Shown here: positions 22,297 through 35,776 of the stretch, in pieces
Numbering within the stretch: the stretch's first letter is position 1
How the letters are laid out: every line of letters starts with the position of its first letter
NCBI RefSeq assembly: GCF_016862675.1
Contig: NZ_BONK01000005.1
Location: forward strand, 124,001-188,000
Length of the DNA: 64,000 nucleotides
Direction of reading: 5' to 3'
From: Cellulomonas chitinilytica
GTDB taxonomy: Bacteria > Actinomycetota > Actinomycetes > Actinomycetales > Cellulomonadaceae
Program-made: the position numbers and the translations under genes
The notes under the pieces: generated by a model
Told to the model about the DNA's origin: nothing
Database searches by the model: none
Seen by the model: the letters and a program-made list of their open reading frames with translations, nothing else

Positions 22297-23132
22297 GCGT
22301 GGTCGTACGGTCGCAGGTCGGCGAGCGGCTGGACGCGCTGAGGGCGGCCGAGGGGCGCGCCGCGCTCATCGGGTACCTGCCGGTCGGGTACCCGACCGTG
22401 GGCGGGTCGGTCGAGGCGGTCCGGACCATGATCGACGCGGGCGTCGACATCGTGGAGCTCGGGGTCCCGTACACCGACCCGGTGATGGACGGCCCCGTGA
22501 TCCAGCGGGCCGCCGACGCCGCGCTCGTCGGGGGCGCCCGCGTGCGGGACACGATCGACGCCGTCGAGAAGGTCGCCGGTCGCGGTGCACCGATCCTCGT
22601 CATGACGTACTGGAACCTCGTCCTGCGCTACGGCGTCGACGCGTTCGCGCGCGACCTGGCCGCCGCGGGCGGCGCGGGGCTCATCACGCCGGACCTCATC
22701 CCGGACGAGGCCGCGGAGTGGATGGCCGCGTCGGACGCGCACGGTCTCGACCGGGTGTTCCTCGTCGCGCCGAGCTCGACCCCGGAGCGCCTCGCGTCGA
22801 CCGCGGCGGCCTCGCGGGGCTTCGTCTACGCGGCGTCGACGATGGGTGTCACGGGCGAGCGTGCGACCGTGGGCCCGCGCGCCGAGGAGCTCGTGACGCG
22901 CACCCGGGCCGCGGGTGCGGAGCACGTGTGCGTGGGGCTCGGCGTCTCCCGCCCGGAGCAGGCGGCCCAGGTCGGCGCGTACGCGGACGGTGTCATCGTG
23001 GGTTCGGCGCTCGTCCGGACGCTGCTCGACGCGCAGGACGCGGGCACGCCCGCCGCCGGTCTCGACGCGCTCGCCCGGCTGACGGCCGACCTCGCCGCCG
23101 GCGTGGCCTCGTCCGCCGGGGTCGCCCGGTGA
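22293..23132 (+). CDS. trpA: Tryptophan synthase alpha subunit TrpA
   Basis: Cleaves indole glycerol phosphate to indole, which passes to TrpB through the inner tunnel. The 279-residue barrel shows the catalytic Glu in [20 protein letters not shown], the second catalytic Asp just before [16 protein letters not shown] and GLGVSRPEQ as a phosphate-site motif. The GTG overlaps the trpB stop and its own stop overlaps the lgt start. Confidence 0.96.
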   Translation: MSVVVRSQVGERLDALRAAEGRAALIGYLPVGYPTVGGSVEAVRTMIDAGVDIVELGVPYTDPVMDGPVIQRAADAALVGGARVRDTIDAVEKVAGRGAPILVMTYWNLVLRYGVDAFARDLAAAGGAGLITPDLIPDEAAEWMAASDAHGLDRVFLVAPSSTPERLASTAAASRGFVYAASTMGVTGERATVGPRAEELVTRTRAAGAEHVCVGLGVSRPEQAAQVGAYADGVIVGSALVRTLLDAQDAGTPAAGLDALARLTADLAAGVASSAGVAR

Positions 23133-24007
23133 GGGCGCTCGCCACCTCGATCCCCAGCCCGTCCCAGGGCGTCTGGCACCTCGGGCCCTTCCCGGTCCGG
23201 GCGTACGCGTTCGCGATCCTCCTCGGCATCGTCGTCGCGCTCTGGATGACCCGGCGACGGTGGGTGGAGCGTGGCGGCGATGCCGACACGGTGCTCGAGA
23301 TCTCGTTCTGGGCGGTGCCCTTCGGCATCCTCGGCGGCCGGATCTACCACGTCATCACGTCGCCGGACGCGTACTTCGGTGCGGGCGGTGAACCGTTGCG
23401 GGCGTTCGCGATCTGGGAGGGCGGCCTCGGGATCTGGGGGGCCGTCGCGCTCGGTGCGGTCGGCGCGTGGATCGGGTGCCGCCGCAACGGTGTGCGGCTC
23501 GCCCCGTTCGCCGACGCGCTCGCGCCGGGCCTGCTCGTCGCGCAGGCGATCGGCCGGCTCGGCAACTGGTTCAACCAGGAGCTGTTCGGCGGCCCGACGA
23601 GCCTGCCGTGGGGCCTGCAGATCGACGACGCCCACCTGCCCCCGGGCTACGAGCCCGGCACCCTGTTCCACCCGACGTTCCTGTACGAGATCGTGTGGAA
23701 CCTCGCGGGCGCGGCCCTGCTGATCTGGCTGGACCGGCGCTACCGCCTCGGGCACGGCCGCGTCTTCTGGCTCTACGTCGTCGTCTACACGACCGGACGC
23801 CTCTGGATCGAGCTGCTCCGGATCGACACGGCGCACCACATCCTCGGGCTCCGCCTCAACGTCTGGACGTCGATCATCGTGGGCCTCGGCGCGCTGGTAG
23901 CGTTCGTGGTGGTCGGGCGCCGGCATCCTGGGCGCGACACGACCCTCCTGCGAGAACCCCCTAACGCGCAGGACGACGAGGAGAGCACGTCGGAGCCCGC
24001 TCGCTGA
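23129..24007 (+). CDS. lgt: Prolipoprotein diacylglyceryl transferase Lgt
   Basis: Attaches diacylglycerol to the lipobox cysteine of prelipoproteins at the membrane. The 292-residue protein has about seven membrane segments and the Lgt signature region IWEGGLGIWGAVALGAVGAW, followed by AIGRLGNWFNQELFGGPT with the conserved Arg and Asn, and HPTFLYE. The GTG overlaps the trpA stop, making lgt the end of the trp unit, an arrangement common in actinomycetes. FKBP and two lipoproteins in the window are likely substrates. Confidence 0.95.
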   Translation: MRALATSIPSPSQGVWHLGPFPVRAYAFAILLGIVVALWMTRRRWVERGGDADTVLEISFWAVPFGILGGRIYHVITSPDAYFGAGGEPLRAFAIWEGGLGIWGAVALGAVGAWIGCRRNGVRLAPFADALAPGLLVAQAIGRLGNWFNQELFGGPTSLPWGLQIDDAHLPPGYEPGTLFHPTFLYEIVWNLAGAALLIWLDRRYRLGHGRVFWLYVVVYTTGRLWIELLRIDTAHHILGLRLNVWTSIIVGLGALVAFVVVGRRHPGRDTTLLREPPNAQDDEESTSEPAR

Positions 24008-24163
24008 CCGCGAGCGACCGAACGAGCCGCCTCATCACGAGCGGCGATGCGGCCACGGATCAGTCCGGGTTGTATCGTCGCCCACACGTCTGGGCCGACG
24101 ACGTCCCGCGTTCCCCATGTTCGTGCTAATCCCCGCCCCCGGGGACCCGTGAGGACGGTGCTG

Positions 24164-28727
<4,564 letters not shown>

Positions 28728-28735
<8 letters not shown>

Positions 28736-30188
28736 CCCCCGCGGCTTCCTGAAGGTCCGCGAGCGCGAGCTTCCGGCCAACCGTCCCGTCGAGGTGCGTC
28801 TGCGCGACTGGAAGGACGTGCACGCCCACCTGGAGGAGGGCCAGCCGTTCCTCAAGGAGCAGGCGGGCCGCTGCATGGACTGCGGCATCCCGTTCTGCCA
28901 CAACGGCTGCCCGCTCGGGAACCTCATCCCGGACTGGAACGACCTGGTGTGGCGCGGGCAGTGGTCGGACGCGATCGACCGACTGCACGCGACGAACAAC
29001 TTCCCGGAGTTCACCGGTCGGATCTGCCCCGCGCCGTGCGAGTCCAGCTGCGTGCTGGGCATCAACCAGCCGGCGGTGACGATCAAGAACATCGAGGTCT
29101 CGATCATCGACGAGGCCTACGAGCGCGGCTTCGTCACCCCGCAGGTGCCGCAGCGGCTCACCGGGCACACGGTCGCGGTCGTCGGCTCGGGTCCCGCGGG
29201 GCTCGCGGCCGCCCAGCAGCTCACGCGCGCGGGCCACACCGTCGCCGTGTACGAGCGTGACGACGCCATCGGCGGCCTCATGCGGTACGGCGTGCCCGAC
29301 TTCAAGCTCGAGAAGGTCCACATCGACCGCCGGCTGGCGCAGATGGAGGCCGAGGGCACCCGGTTCCGCCCGGGCGTCGAGATCGGCCGCGACGTCACGT
29401 GGGCGCAGCTGCAGGCTCGCTACGACGCGATCGTCATCGCCACCGGGGCGACGGTCCCGCGCGAGCTGCGGGTGCCCGGCAAGGAGCTCGGCGGCGTGCA
29501 CGTCGCCATGGAGTTCCTCCACCAGGCCAACGGGGTCGCGGCCGGTAGGACGGTCGAGAACCAGATCAGCGCGGCCGGCAAGCACGTCGTCATCATCGGC
29601 GGCGGCGACACCGGCTCGGACTGCCTGGGCACCGCGCTGCGTCAGGGGGCGGCGTCCGTCACCACCCTCGCGATCGGCAAGCGCCCGCCGGAGGAGCGCC
29701 CCGCGCACCAGCCGTGGCCGACGGACCCGATCCTGTTCGAGGTCTCCTCGTCGCACGAGGAGGGTGGCGCGCGCGACTACCTCGCGTCGACCGTCGAGTT
29801 CCTCGGCGACGGGAAGGTCGAGCGCCTGCGTCTGGCGACCACGGAGTACCTCTCGGACGGCCGGCGGGTGCCGACCCCCGGCACCGAGCGGGAGATCCCG
29901 GCGGACCTCGTGCTCGTCGCGATGGGCTTCACCGGCCCGGAGACGGACCCGCTCACCGAGCAGCTCGGCGTCGAGCTGACCGAGCGTGGTCTGGTCACGC
30001 GCGGCGACGACTTCGCGACGACGGTCCCCGGCGTGTTCGTCGCCGGTGACGCCGGCCGCGGCCAGTCGCTCATCGTCTGGGCGATCGCCGAAGGTCGAGC
30101 CGCGGCCGCCGCCGTCGACACCTACCTCTCGGGAAGCACGGAGCTGCCCGCCCCGGTCACAGCGTCGACCGTGGCGATGCGCCCCTGA
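28728..30188 (+). CDS. gltD: Glutamate synthase small subunit GltD
   Basis: NADPH-oxidising partner of GltB. The 486-residue protein has an N-terminal region with cysteines for two 4Fe-4S clusters ([19 protein letters not shown] and CPAPCESSC), an FAD site at [13 protein letters not shown] (about 145), and an NADPH site at [12 protein letters not shown] (about 290). The final [14 protein letters not shown] motif binds FAD. It starts within the last 8 bases of gltB, so the two subunits are coupled. A hairpin after it may end the transcript. Confidence 0.97.
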
Positions 30189-30214
30189 GACCACCCCTCG
30201 ACCTCGTCGCCCTA

Positions 30215-30239
30215 CCGGCCGCCCCTGGGGGTCGGCCGG
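30215..30239 (+). terminator. Hairpin after gltBD
   Basis: CCGGCCG at 30215-30221 pairs with CGGCCGG at 30233-30239, with an inner CCCC/GGGG extension, giving a compact GC-rich stem 27 bases after the gltD stop. No U-tract follows, as is common in actinomycetes. Confidence 0.55.
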
Positions 30240-30274
30240 GACGTTTGGTCTGATCACGAAAAACCAGGAAGGCA

Positions 30275-30280
30275 TAGGCT
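30275..30280 (+). promoter_or_regulatory. -10 box (TAGGCT), leaderless-type, for pyk
   Basis: TAGGCT ends 7 bases before the pyk ATG. AGGAAGG lies before the box and so would not be in the transcript, which points to leaderless translation. Confidence 0.45.
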
Positions 30281-30287
30281 CGTCCCC

Positions 30288-31724
30288 ATGCGTAGAGCAA
30301 AGATCGTCTGCACCATCGGCCCCGCCACGGAGTCCGCCGAACAGCTCCAGGCCCTCGTGGACGCCGGGATGGACGTGGCCCGGATCAACCGGAGCCACGG
30401 TGACACCGAGGCGCACAAGAAGGTGTACGACAACGTCCGGGCGGCCGCGAAGGCCTCCGGGCGTTCCGTTGCCGTCCTCGTGGACCTCCAGGGCCCGAAG
30501 ATCCGCCTCGGGCGGTTCATCGAGGGCAAGCACGACCTCGCCGTCGGTGACGTGTTCACCATCACGACCGACGAGGTCGAGGGCACCAAGGAGCGCGTCG
30601 GGACGACGTTCAAGGGCCTGCCGGGCGACGTGAAGCCGGGCGACCCGATCCTCATCGACGACGGCAAGGTGCTCGTCCGCGTCACCGCCGTCGAGGGCAA
30701 CGACGTCGTCACGCGCGTCGAGGTCCCGGGCCCCGTGTCGAACAACAAGGGCCTCAACCTGCCGGGCGTCGCTGTGTCGATCCCCGCGATGAGCGACAAG
30801 GACGAGGCGGACCTGCGCTGGGCCCTCCAGATCGGCGCCGACATCATCGCGCTGTCGTTCGTCCGCAACGCGGCCGACTACGACGACGTGCGCCGGATCA
30901 TGGAGGAGGAGGGCCGGGTCGTCCCGGTCATCGCCAAGATCGAGAAGCCGCAGGCCGTCGACAACCTTGCGGAGATCGTCGCCCGGTTCGACGGCATCAT
31001 GGTCGCCCGCGGCGACCTCGGCGTGGAGCTGCCCCTCGAGCAGGTCCCGCTCGTGCAGAAGCGTGCCGTCGAGCTGGCCCGCCGCAACGCGAAGCCCGTC
31101 ATCGTCGCCACCCAGGTGCTCGAGTCGATGACGACGAACCCGCGCCCGACGCGCGCCGAGACGTCCGACTGCGCCAACGCGGTGCTCGACGGCGCGGACG
31201 CGGTGATGCTCTCGGGCGAGACGAGCGTCGGCGACTACCCGATCGAGACGGTCCGCACGATGGCCCGGATCATCGAGGCCACCGAGGAGCTCGGCCGCGA
31301 GCGCATCGCGCCCCTCGGCTCGACGCCGCACACCCGTGGTGGTGCGATCACGCGGGCCGCGGCCGAGATCGGCGAGGCGCTCGGGGTCAAGTACCTGGTG
31401 ACGTTCACGCAGTCCGGCGACTCGGCGCGTCGCATGTCGCGTCTGCGTTCGGCGATCCCGCTGCTCGCGTTCACGCCGGTCGACTCGGTGCGCAACGTGC
31501 TGTCGCTCAGCTGGGGCGTGAACACCTACCAGGTGCCGTCCGTCGACAACACGGACCAGATGGTCAACCAGGTGGACGCCACGCTCCGCGCGAACGGGCT
31601 CGCCGAGATCGGCGACTACGTGGTGGTCGTCGCCGGCACGCCCGTCGGCGTCGTGGGCTCGACGAACTCGATCGTCGTCCACAAGATCGGCGACGAGGAG
31701 AACCCGGGCGGCCGCGTCGCCTGA
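30288..31724 (+). CDS. pyk: Pyruvate kinase
   Basis: Last step of glycolysis: phosphoenolpyruvate plus ADP gives pyruvate plus ATP. The 478-residue enzyme begins MRRAKIVCTIGPAT, has the metal/substrate motif IIAKIEKPQAVDN, the active-site MVARGDLGVELPLEQVP and ATQVLESMTTNPRPTRAE, and a C-terminal allosteric domain. A strong hairpin follows it. Pyruvate phosphate dikinase, which runs the opposite way, is encoded later in the window. Confidence 0.98.
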   Translation: MRRAKIVCTIGPATESAEQLQALVDAGMDVARINRSHGDTEAHKKVYDNVRAAAKASGRSVAVLVDLQGPKIRLGRFIEGKHDLAVGDVFTITTDEVEGTKERVGTTFKGLPGDVKPGDPILIDDGKVLVRVTAVEGNDVVTRVEVPGPVSNNKGLNLPGVAVSIPAMSDKDEADLRWALQIGADIIALSFVRNAADYDDVRRIMEEEGRVVPVIAKIEKPQAVDNLAEIVARFDGIMVARGDLGVELPLEQVPLVQKRAVELARRNAKPVIVATQVLESMTTNPRPTRAETSDCANAVLDGADAVMLSGETSVGDYPIETVRTMARIIEATEELGRERIAPLGSTPHTRGGAITRAAAEIGEALGVKYLVTFTQSGDSARRMSRLRSAIPLLAFTPVDSVRNVLSLSWGVNTYQVPSVDNTDQMVNQVDATLRANGLAEIGDYVVVVAGTPVGVVGSTNSIVVHKIGDEENPGGRVA

Positions 31725-31744
31725 CGCTCCGCTCGCACGACGTG

Positions 31745-31777
31745 ACGGGCCCCGGGGAGATCCTCCCCGGGGCCCGT
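31745..31777 (+). terminator. Strong terminator-like hairpin after pyk
   Basis: A perfect 15-bp inverted repeat (31745-31759 with 31763-31777, loop ATC) starts 20 bases after the pyk stop. It is the strongest hairpin in the window and separates pyk from the accessory block. There is no U-tract. Confidence 0.8.
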
Positions 31778-31895
31778 CGGCGTCTCGGCGGGGTCACCAG
31801 GGCCCGGTCCGGCGCACCGTCGGCGACCTCGGGTGCTCGTGCCCGGGAGCGAGCACACTGGTCGCGTCCGGTATCGGCGGCGGCCGGGGGAGACG

Positions 31896-34280
31896 GTGGC
31901 GAAGAAGTCCACGCAGCAGCCTGTCGTCCATCTCGTCACGGGTGACGTCCTGGACCAGCGGGGCGAGATGCTCGTGATCCCGACGTCGGGGCGCGGCCCG
32001 GTCGGCGACCCGTGGGCCACCTACCTGGGCTCGATCCGGGCAGTGCCGCCCACGGGGGTCCTCCGGGTCGGTCAGGTGGTGCACCAGGAGGCGCCCACGG
32101 GGTCGACCTTCCGGCACCTCGTGTACGCGGTCATCATCGAGTCGCCGTCCGGGTCCGCGGATGCCGCGGTGATCGAGGGGATCGCCGGGTCGATCGGGAA
32201 GCTCGCCGGTGGCGTCGGGGTGCGGTCGGTCGTGTCGCCGCTCCTCGGGACAGCTGTCGGTGGTCCGACCGACGACATCGCGCTGTCGGCGATGCGGGCG
32301 GGGTTCCGCCGGACCGCGTCGCCCGACGCGGAGCTCATCGTGGCGGTCCATGACCCGGAGCGGTCCGACGCCCTGCTCGCCGTCCCGGGCACGGGCGAGG
32401 GCGACGGGCCGGGGGTGGGGCGCGACGACCCCGCCGGGGCCGACGACGCCGCCGAGACCGGCGTCGGCGCCGGATCCGGGTCGATATCGATCGTGCGCCC
32501 GGGCCACGGCACGGCGCCGGTCGCAGGAGAGCCGGCCGCGAGCGGGACGGACGGGAGCGCGGCGAACCCGCCGGACGAGGACGGGGCGAGCGGTGCGCCG
32601 CGGGAGCTGCCGACCGACGCGTCGCCTGCACAGCCCGTGCCGCCGGCACCGCACGCGCCGCCAGGACCGCACGCGCCGCCTTCACAGCCCGCGCCGCCGG
32701 TGTCCGCGGCCGGCCGGACGCGGCTCGTGCACGACCAGCCGGCGGGGGACGACGAGCTGGGGCGGATGAGCCTCGCGGTCGAGGTCGCGTCGCTCGTGCG
32801 GGAGATGGGCAGGTCCCACGACCGGCCGGAGGCCTTCGCGATCCATCTCGACGCCCCGTGGGGCGCGGGGAAGAGCACCCTGGTCGGTTTCATCGGCCGG
32901 GCGCTGGCGGAGGAAGGGCCGGACGGGGACCCGGCGTGGACCGTCGTCTCGCTGGACGCCTGGCGGGAGTCGCAGCTGTCCCCGGCGTGGTGGGCCATCC
33001 TCGGTCACCTCCGACGAGGGGTCGCGGAGTCGCTGGACGGGCGGGCGCGGGTGGGGTTCGCGCTGCGGCGGACGTGGCGGTCGGTCCGCCGGCTCTGGCG
33101 CATCTGGGTGCCGCCGGCGCTCGTGCTCGTCGTGCTCGCGGTCCTCGCCCGGTACACGGACGTCGCGGGTCTCGTCCCGGTCGTCACGGCGCTGGTCGCC
33201 GTCGTGGTCGCGGTCGGAGGGCTCGGGAGCCGGTTCCTGTCGCTCGGGTCGCTGCAGGGCGCCCGTGTCCACCAGCTCCTCAACGACAACCCCATGGAGG
33301 AGGTCGTCGACCAGATCTGGGCCATCCGCCGCGCGTCGCCCCGGCCGGTCCTGCTGGTGCTGGACGACCTCGACCGGTGCAACGAGCGGTTCACGGTCGA
33401 GCTGCTCGACGCCGTCCAGACGCTGCTGCGTTCCGGGCCGGAGGGCGGCGACGGGCGGCCGGACCGTTCGCGACCGCCCGCGCTGATCGTGCTCGCCGTC
33501 GGTGACGGCCGGTGGTTGCGTGCGGCGTACGAGAACGCGTACGCGGTGTTCTCCGACTCGGTGAGCGAACCGGGGCGGCCTCTCGGGCACCTGTTCCTCG
33601 ACAAGCTGTTCCAGCTGCGGGTCGAGCTGCCGCGCCTGGACCGGTCCCAGGTGTCGCGCTACCTGTCGCACCTCCTCGACGTCCCGCAGGCCACGGGACC
33701 GGTCGACGCGGGTGCCCTGGAGGAGAGGATCCGGGCCGCGCCGTCCGACACGGCGGGTGCGCACTCGCTCGACGAGCGCATGTCGACGCTCCTGAGCGAG
33801 GCGCAGGGTCTCGGTGACGCGGAGCGGCAGCGGCTCGCGGCCGTCGCCCTCGAGGCGCGGCGCACCGACCCCGCCCGTGAGGCGCGGCAGCGCCACCTCC
33901 TCGAGGAGTACGCGGACCTCCTGGAGCCGAACCCGCGCGCCACCAAGCGGTTCCTCATGGCGTACAACGTGGGGTTCGCGGCGCGCCTGACGGAGCTCGA
34001 GCCGCTCGACCCGCGCACGCTCGCGCTGTGGACGGTGGTCGCGACCCGCTGGCCGGCGCTGGCCGAGTGGGTCCGCGACGAGCTGCCGCACGGAGACCTG
34101 CGCCCCGTCGACGTCCCCGGGCACCCGAGCCTGCTGCTGCGGGAGCCGCAGGTGCAGGACGTCGTGACGTCCGCGCTCGGTGGGCCGCTCGACCGTGACG
34201 CGGTCCTGCGGTGCTGCGGCCACCTCGTCCTGCGTGAGACCGACCCGTCCTCGTCCCACGTGGACGGCGCACGGCGGTGA
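31896..34280 (+). CDS. Macro-domain-like / KAP-family P-loop NTPase fusion, membrane-anchored
   Basis: An unusual fusion of 794 residues. Residues about 10-165 resemble a macro (ADP-ribose-binding) domain: HLVTGDVLDQRGEMLVIPT, then RHLVYAVIIES and the late VVSPLLGTAVGGPTDDIAL loop. The N-terminal Asn and Gly-rich loop of active ADP-ribosyl hydrolases are missing. A disordered Pro/Ala/Gly linker (170-290) leads to a KAP NTPase: Walker A APWGAGKST (Lys326), two membrane segments inserted at about 405-445, Walker B LLVLDDLDRCN near 490, and the C-terminal NPRATKRFLMAYN near 678. KAP ATPases are often found in defence and membrane-complex settings. The GTG at 31896 follows CGGGGGAGA; an earlier GTG at 31833 is possible. 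It overlaps the next gene by four bases. Function unknown. Confidence 0.8.
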   Translation: MAKKSTQQPVVHLVTGDVLDQRGEMLVIPTSGRGPVGDPWATYLGSIRAVPPTGVLRVGQVVHQEAPTGSTFRHLVYAVIIESPSGSADAAVIEGIAGSIGKLAGGVGVRSVVSPLLGTAVGGPTDDIALSAMRAGFRRTASPDAELIVAVHDPERSDALLAVPGTGEGDGPGVGRDDPAGADDAAETGVGAGSGSISIVRPGHGTAPVAGEPAASGTDGSAANPPDEDGASGAPRELPTDASPAQPVPPAPHAPPGPHAPPSQPAPPVSAAGRTRLVHDQPAGDDELGRMSLAVEVASLVREMGRSHDRPEAFAIHLDAPWGAGKSTLVGFIGRALAEEGPDGDPAWTVVSLDAWRESQLSPAWWAILGHLRRGVAESLDGRARVGFALRRTWRSVRRLWRIWVPPALVLVVLAVLARYTDVAGLVPVVTALVAVVVAVGGLGSRFLSLGSLQGARVHQLLNDNPMEEVVDQIWAIRRASPRPVLLVLDDLDRCNERFTVELLDAVQTLLRSGPEGGDGRPDRSRPPALIVLAVGDGRWLRAAYENAYAVFSDSVSEPGRPLGHLFLDKLFQLRVELPRLDRSQVSRYLSHLLDVPQATGPVDAGALEERIRAAPSDTAGAHSLDERMSTLLSEAQGLGDAERQRLAAVALEARRTDPAREARQRHLLEEYADLLEPNPRATKRFLMAYNVGFAARLTELEPLDPRTLALWTVVATRWPALAEWVRDELPHGDLRPVDVPGHPSLLLREPQVQDVVTSALGGPLDRDAVLRCCGHLVLRETDPSSSHVDGARR

Positions 34281-35752
34281 CGCGGACGTCGGACGCGGAC
34301 GGGGCGGCGGCTCGCGGGGACGTCGTGGGCCCGGGGGTGCGTGCGACGCCGGTGACGGTCGTGACGCTCGCGACGATGGTCGTCGGGTCGATGGTCGGGG
34401 CCGGGGTCTTCTCGTTGCCGCAGCGCTTCGCAGAGGAGACGGGGGTCGTCGGGGCCCTCATCGCCTGGACGGTCGCCGGCACGGGGATGCTCATGCTGGC
34501 GTTCGTCTTCCAGAACCTCGCCGTGCGCAAGCCGCACCTCGACGCGGGGGTGTACGCGTACGCGAAGGCCGGGTTCGGCGAGTACCTGGGCTTCTTCTCG
34601 GCGTTCGGGTACTGGGCGAGCGCGTGCGTCGGCAACGTCACGTACTGGGTGCTGATCATGTCGACCGCGGGGGCGCTGGTCCCGGCGCTCGGCGACGGCG
34701 GGACGCCCGCGGCGTTCGTGGCGTCGACGGTCGGCCTGTGGGTGTTCTTCTGGCTGGTCCGTCGTGGCGTCCGCACGGCGACGTCGGTGAACCGGGTCGT
34801 CACGATCGCCAAGGTGGTCCCGATCGTGGTGTTCGTGCTGCTGTGCGCGTTCGCGCTGGACGTCGACGTGCTCGTGGCGAACCTGCGGGGGATCGACTCG
34901 GCGGGGTCGCTGTTCGAGCAGGTGCGCGGCACGATGCTCGTCACGGTGTTCGTGTTCCTCGGCGTCGAGGGCGCGAGCGTCTACTCCCGGCACGCGCGGC
35001 GGCGTCAGGACGTCGGCCGGGCGACGGTCCTCGGGTTCCTCAGCGTGTTCGCGGTGTTCGCGTCGGTGACGATCGTCTCGTACGGGATCCTGCCGATGAG
35101 CGAGCTCGCCGGGCTGCCGCAGCCGTCGATGGCCGGGGTCCTCGAGGCCGCGGTGGGCGGCTGGGGGCGCGCGTTCGTGAGCGTCGGGCTCGTCGTCTCC
35201 GTGCTGGGGGCGTACCTCGCGTGGACGCTCATGGCGGCGGAGGTGCTGTTCGTCGCCGCGACCGACCGGGACATGCCCCGGTTCCTCACCGGCGTGAACG
35301 CCGCCGACGTGCCGGTGCACGCGCTCCTGATGACCGCGGTGCTGGCGCAGGTGTTCCTCGTCGTCACGCTGTTCTCCGAGTCCGCGTTCGACTTCGCGCT
35401 GAACCTGACGAGCTCGCTCGCGCTCGTCCCGTACCTGCTGGCCGCGGCGTACGGCCTCAAGCTCGTGCTGACGCGCGACTCGTACCCGGCGGGCTCGCCG
35501 ACCGTCCGTCGGGATCTCGTCGTCGGTGCCCTGGCGACCGTGTACACGGCGTTCCTGCTGTACGCGGCCGGGCCGACGTACCTGCTCGTCTCGTTCGTGG
35601 TCTACGCGCCGGCGACGATCCTGTTCGTCATGGCCCGGCGCGAGCAGGGTCGGCGGCTGTTCTCGGCGCGGGAGGTCGTCATCCTCGTCGTGTCGCTCGC
35701 CGGCGCTGTCGTCGGCGTCGTCGCGCTCGTCGCGGGGTGGATCCACCTGTGA
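34277..35752 (+). CDS. APC-superfamily amino-acid permease (basic amino acid antiporter-like)
   Basis: A 491-residue transporter with about twelve membrane segments. The first segment carries MVVGSMVGAGVFSLPQ, the substrate-binding GxG loop of the APC fold, and VFLGVEGASVYSRHARRRQDVGRAT matches the mid-helix motif of the arginine/ornithine antiporter (ArcD/YjdE) group. An exchanger of basic amino acids is the best guess. The GTG overlaps the stop of the macro-KAP gene (GTGA), so they are translated together, although nothing else shows a functional tie. It converges on the LuxR-type regulator. Confidence 0.87.
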   Translation: MTRTSDADGAAARGDVVGPGVRATPVTVVTLATMVVGSMVGAGVFSLPQRFAEETGVVGALIAWTVAGTGMLMLAFVFQNLAVRKPHLDAGVYAYAKAGFGEYLGFFSAFGYWASACVGNVTYWVLIMSTAGALVPALGDGGTPAAFVASTVGLWVFFWLVRRGVRTATSVNRVVTIAKVVPIVVFVLLCAFALDVDVLVANLRGIDSAGSLFEQVRGTMLVTVFVFLGVEGASVYSRHARRRQDVGRATVLGFLSVFAVFASVTIVSYGILPMSELAGLPQPSMAGVLEAAVGGWGRAFVSVGLVVSVLGAYLAWTLMAAEVLFVAATDRDMPRFLTGVNAADVPVHALLMTAVLAQVFLVVTLFSESAFDFALNLTSSLALVPYLLAAAYGLKLVLTRDSYPAGSPTVRRDLVVGALATVYTAFLLYAAGPTYLLVSFVVYAPATILFVMARREQGRRLFSAREVVILVVSLAGAVVGVVALVAGWIHL

Positions 35753-35776
35753 CCGTCGCGCGGCCGAGGGCGCCGG

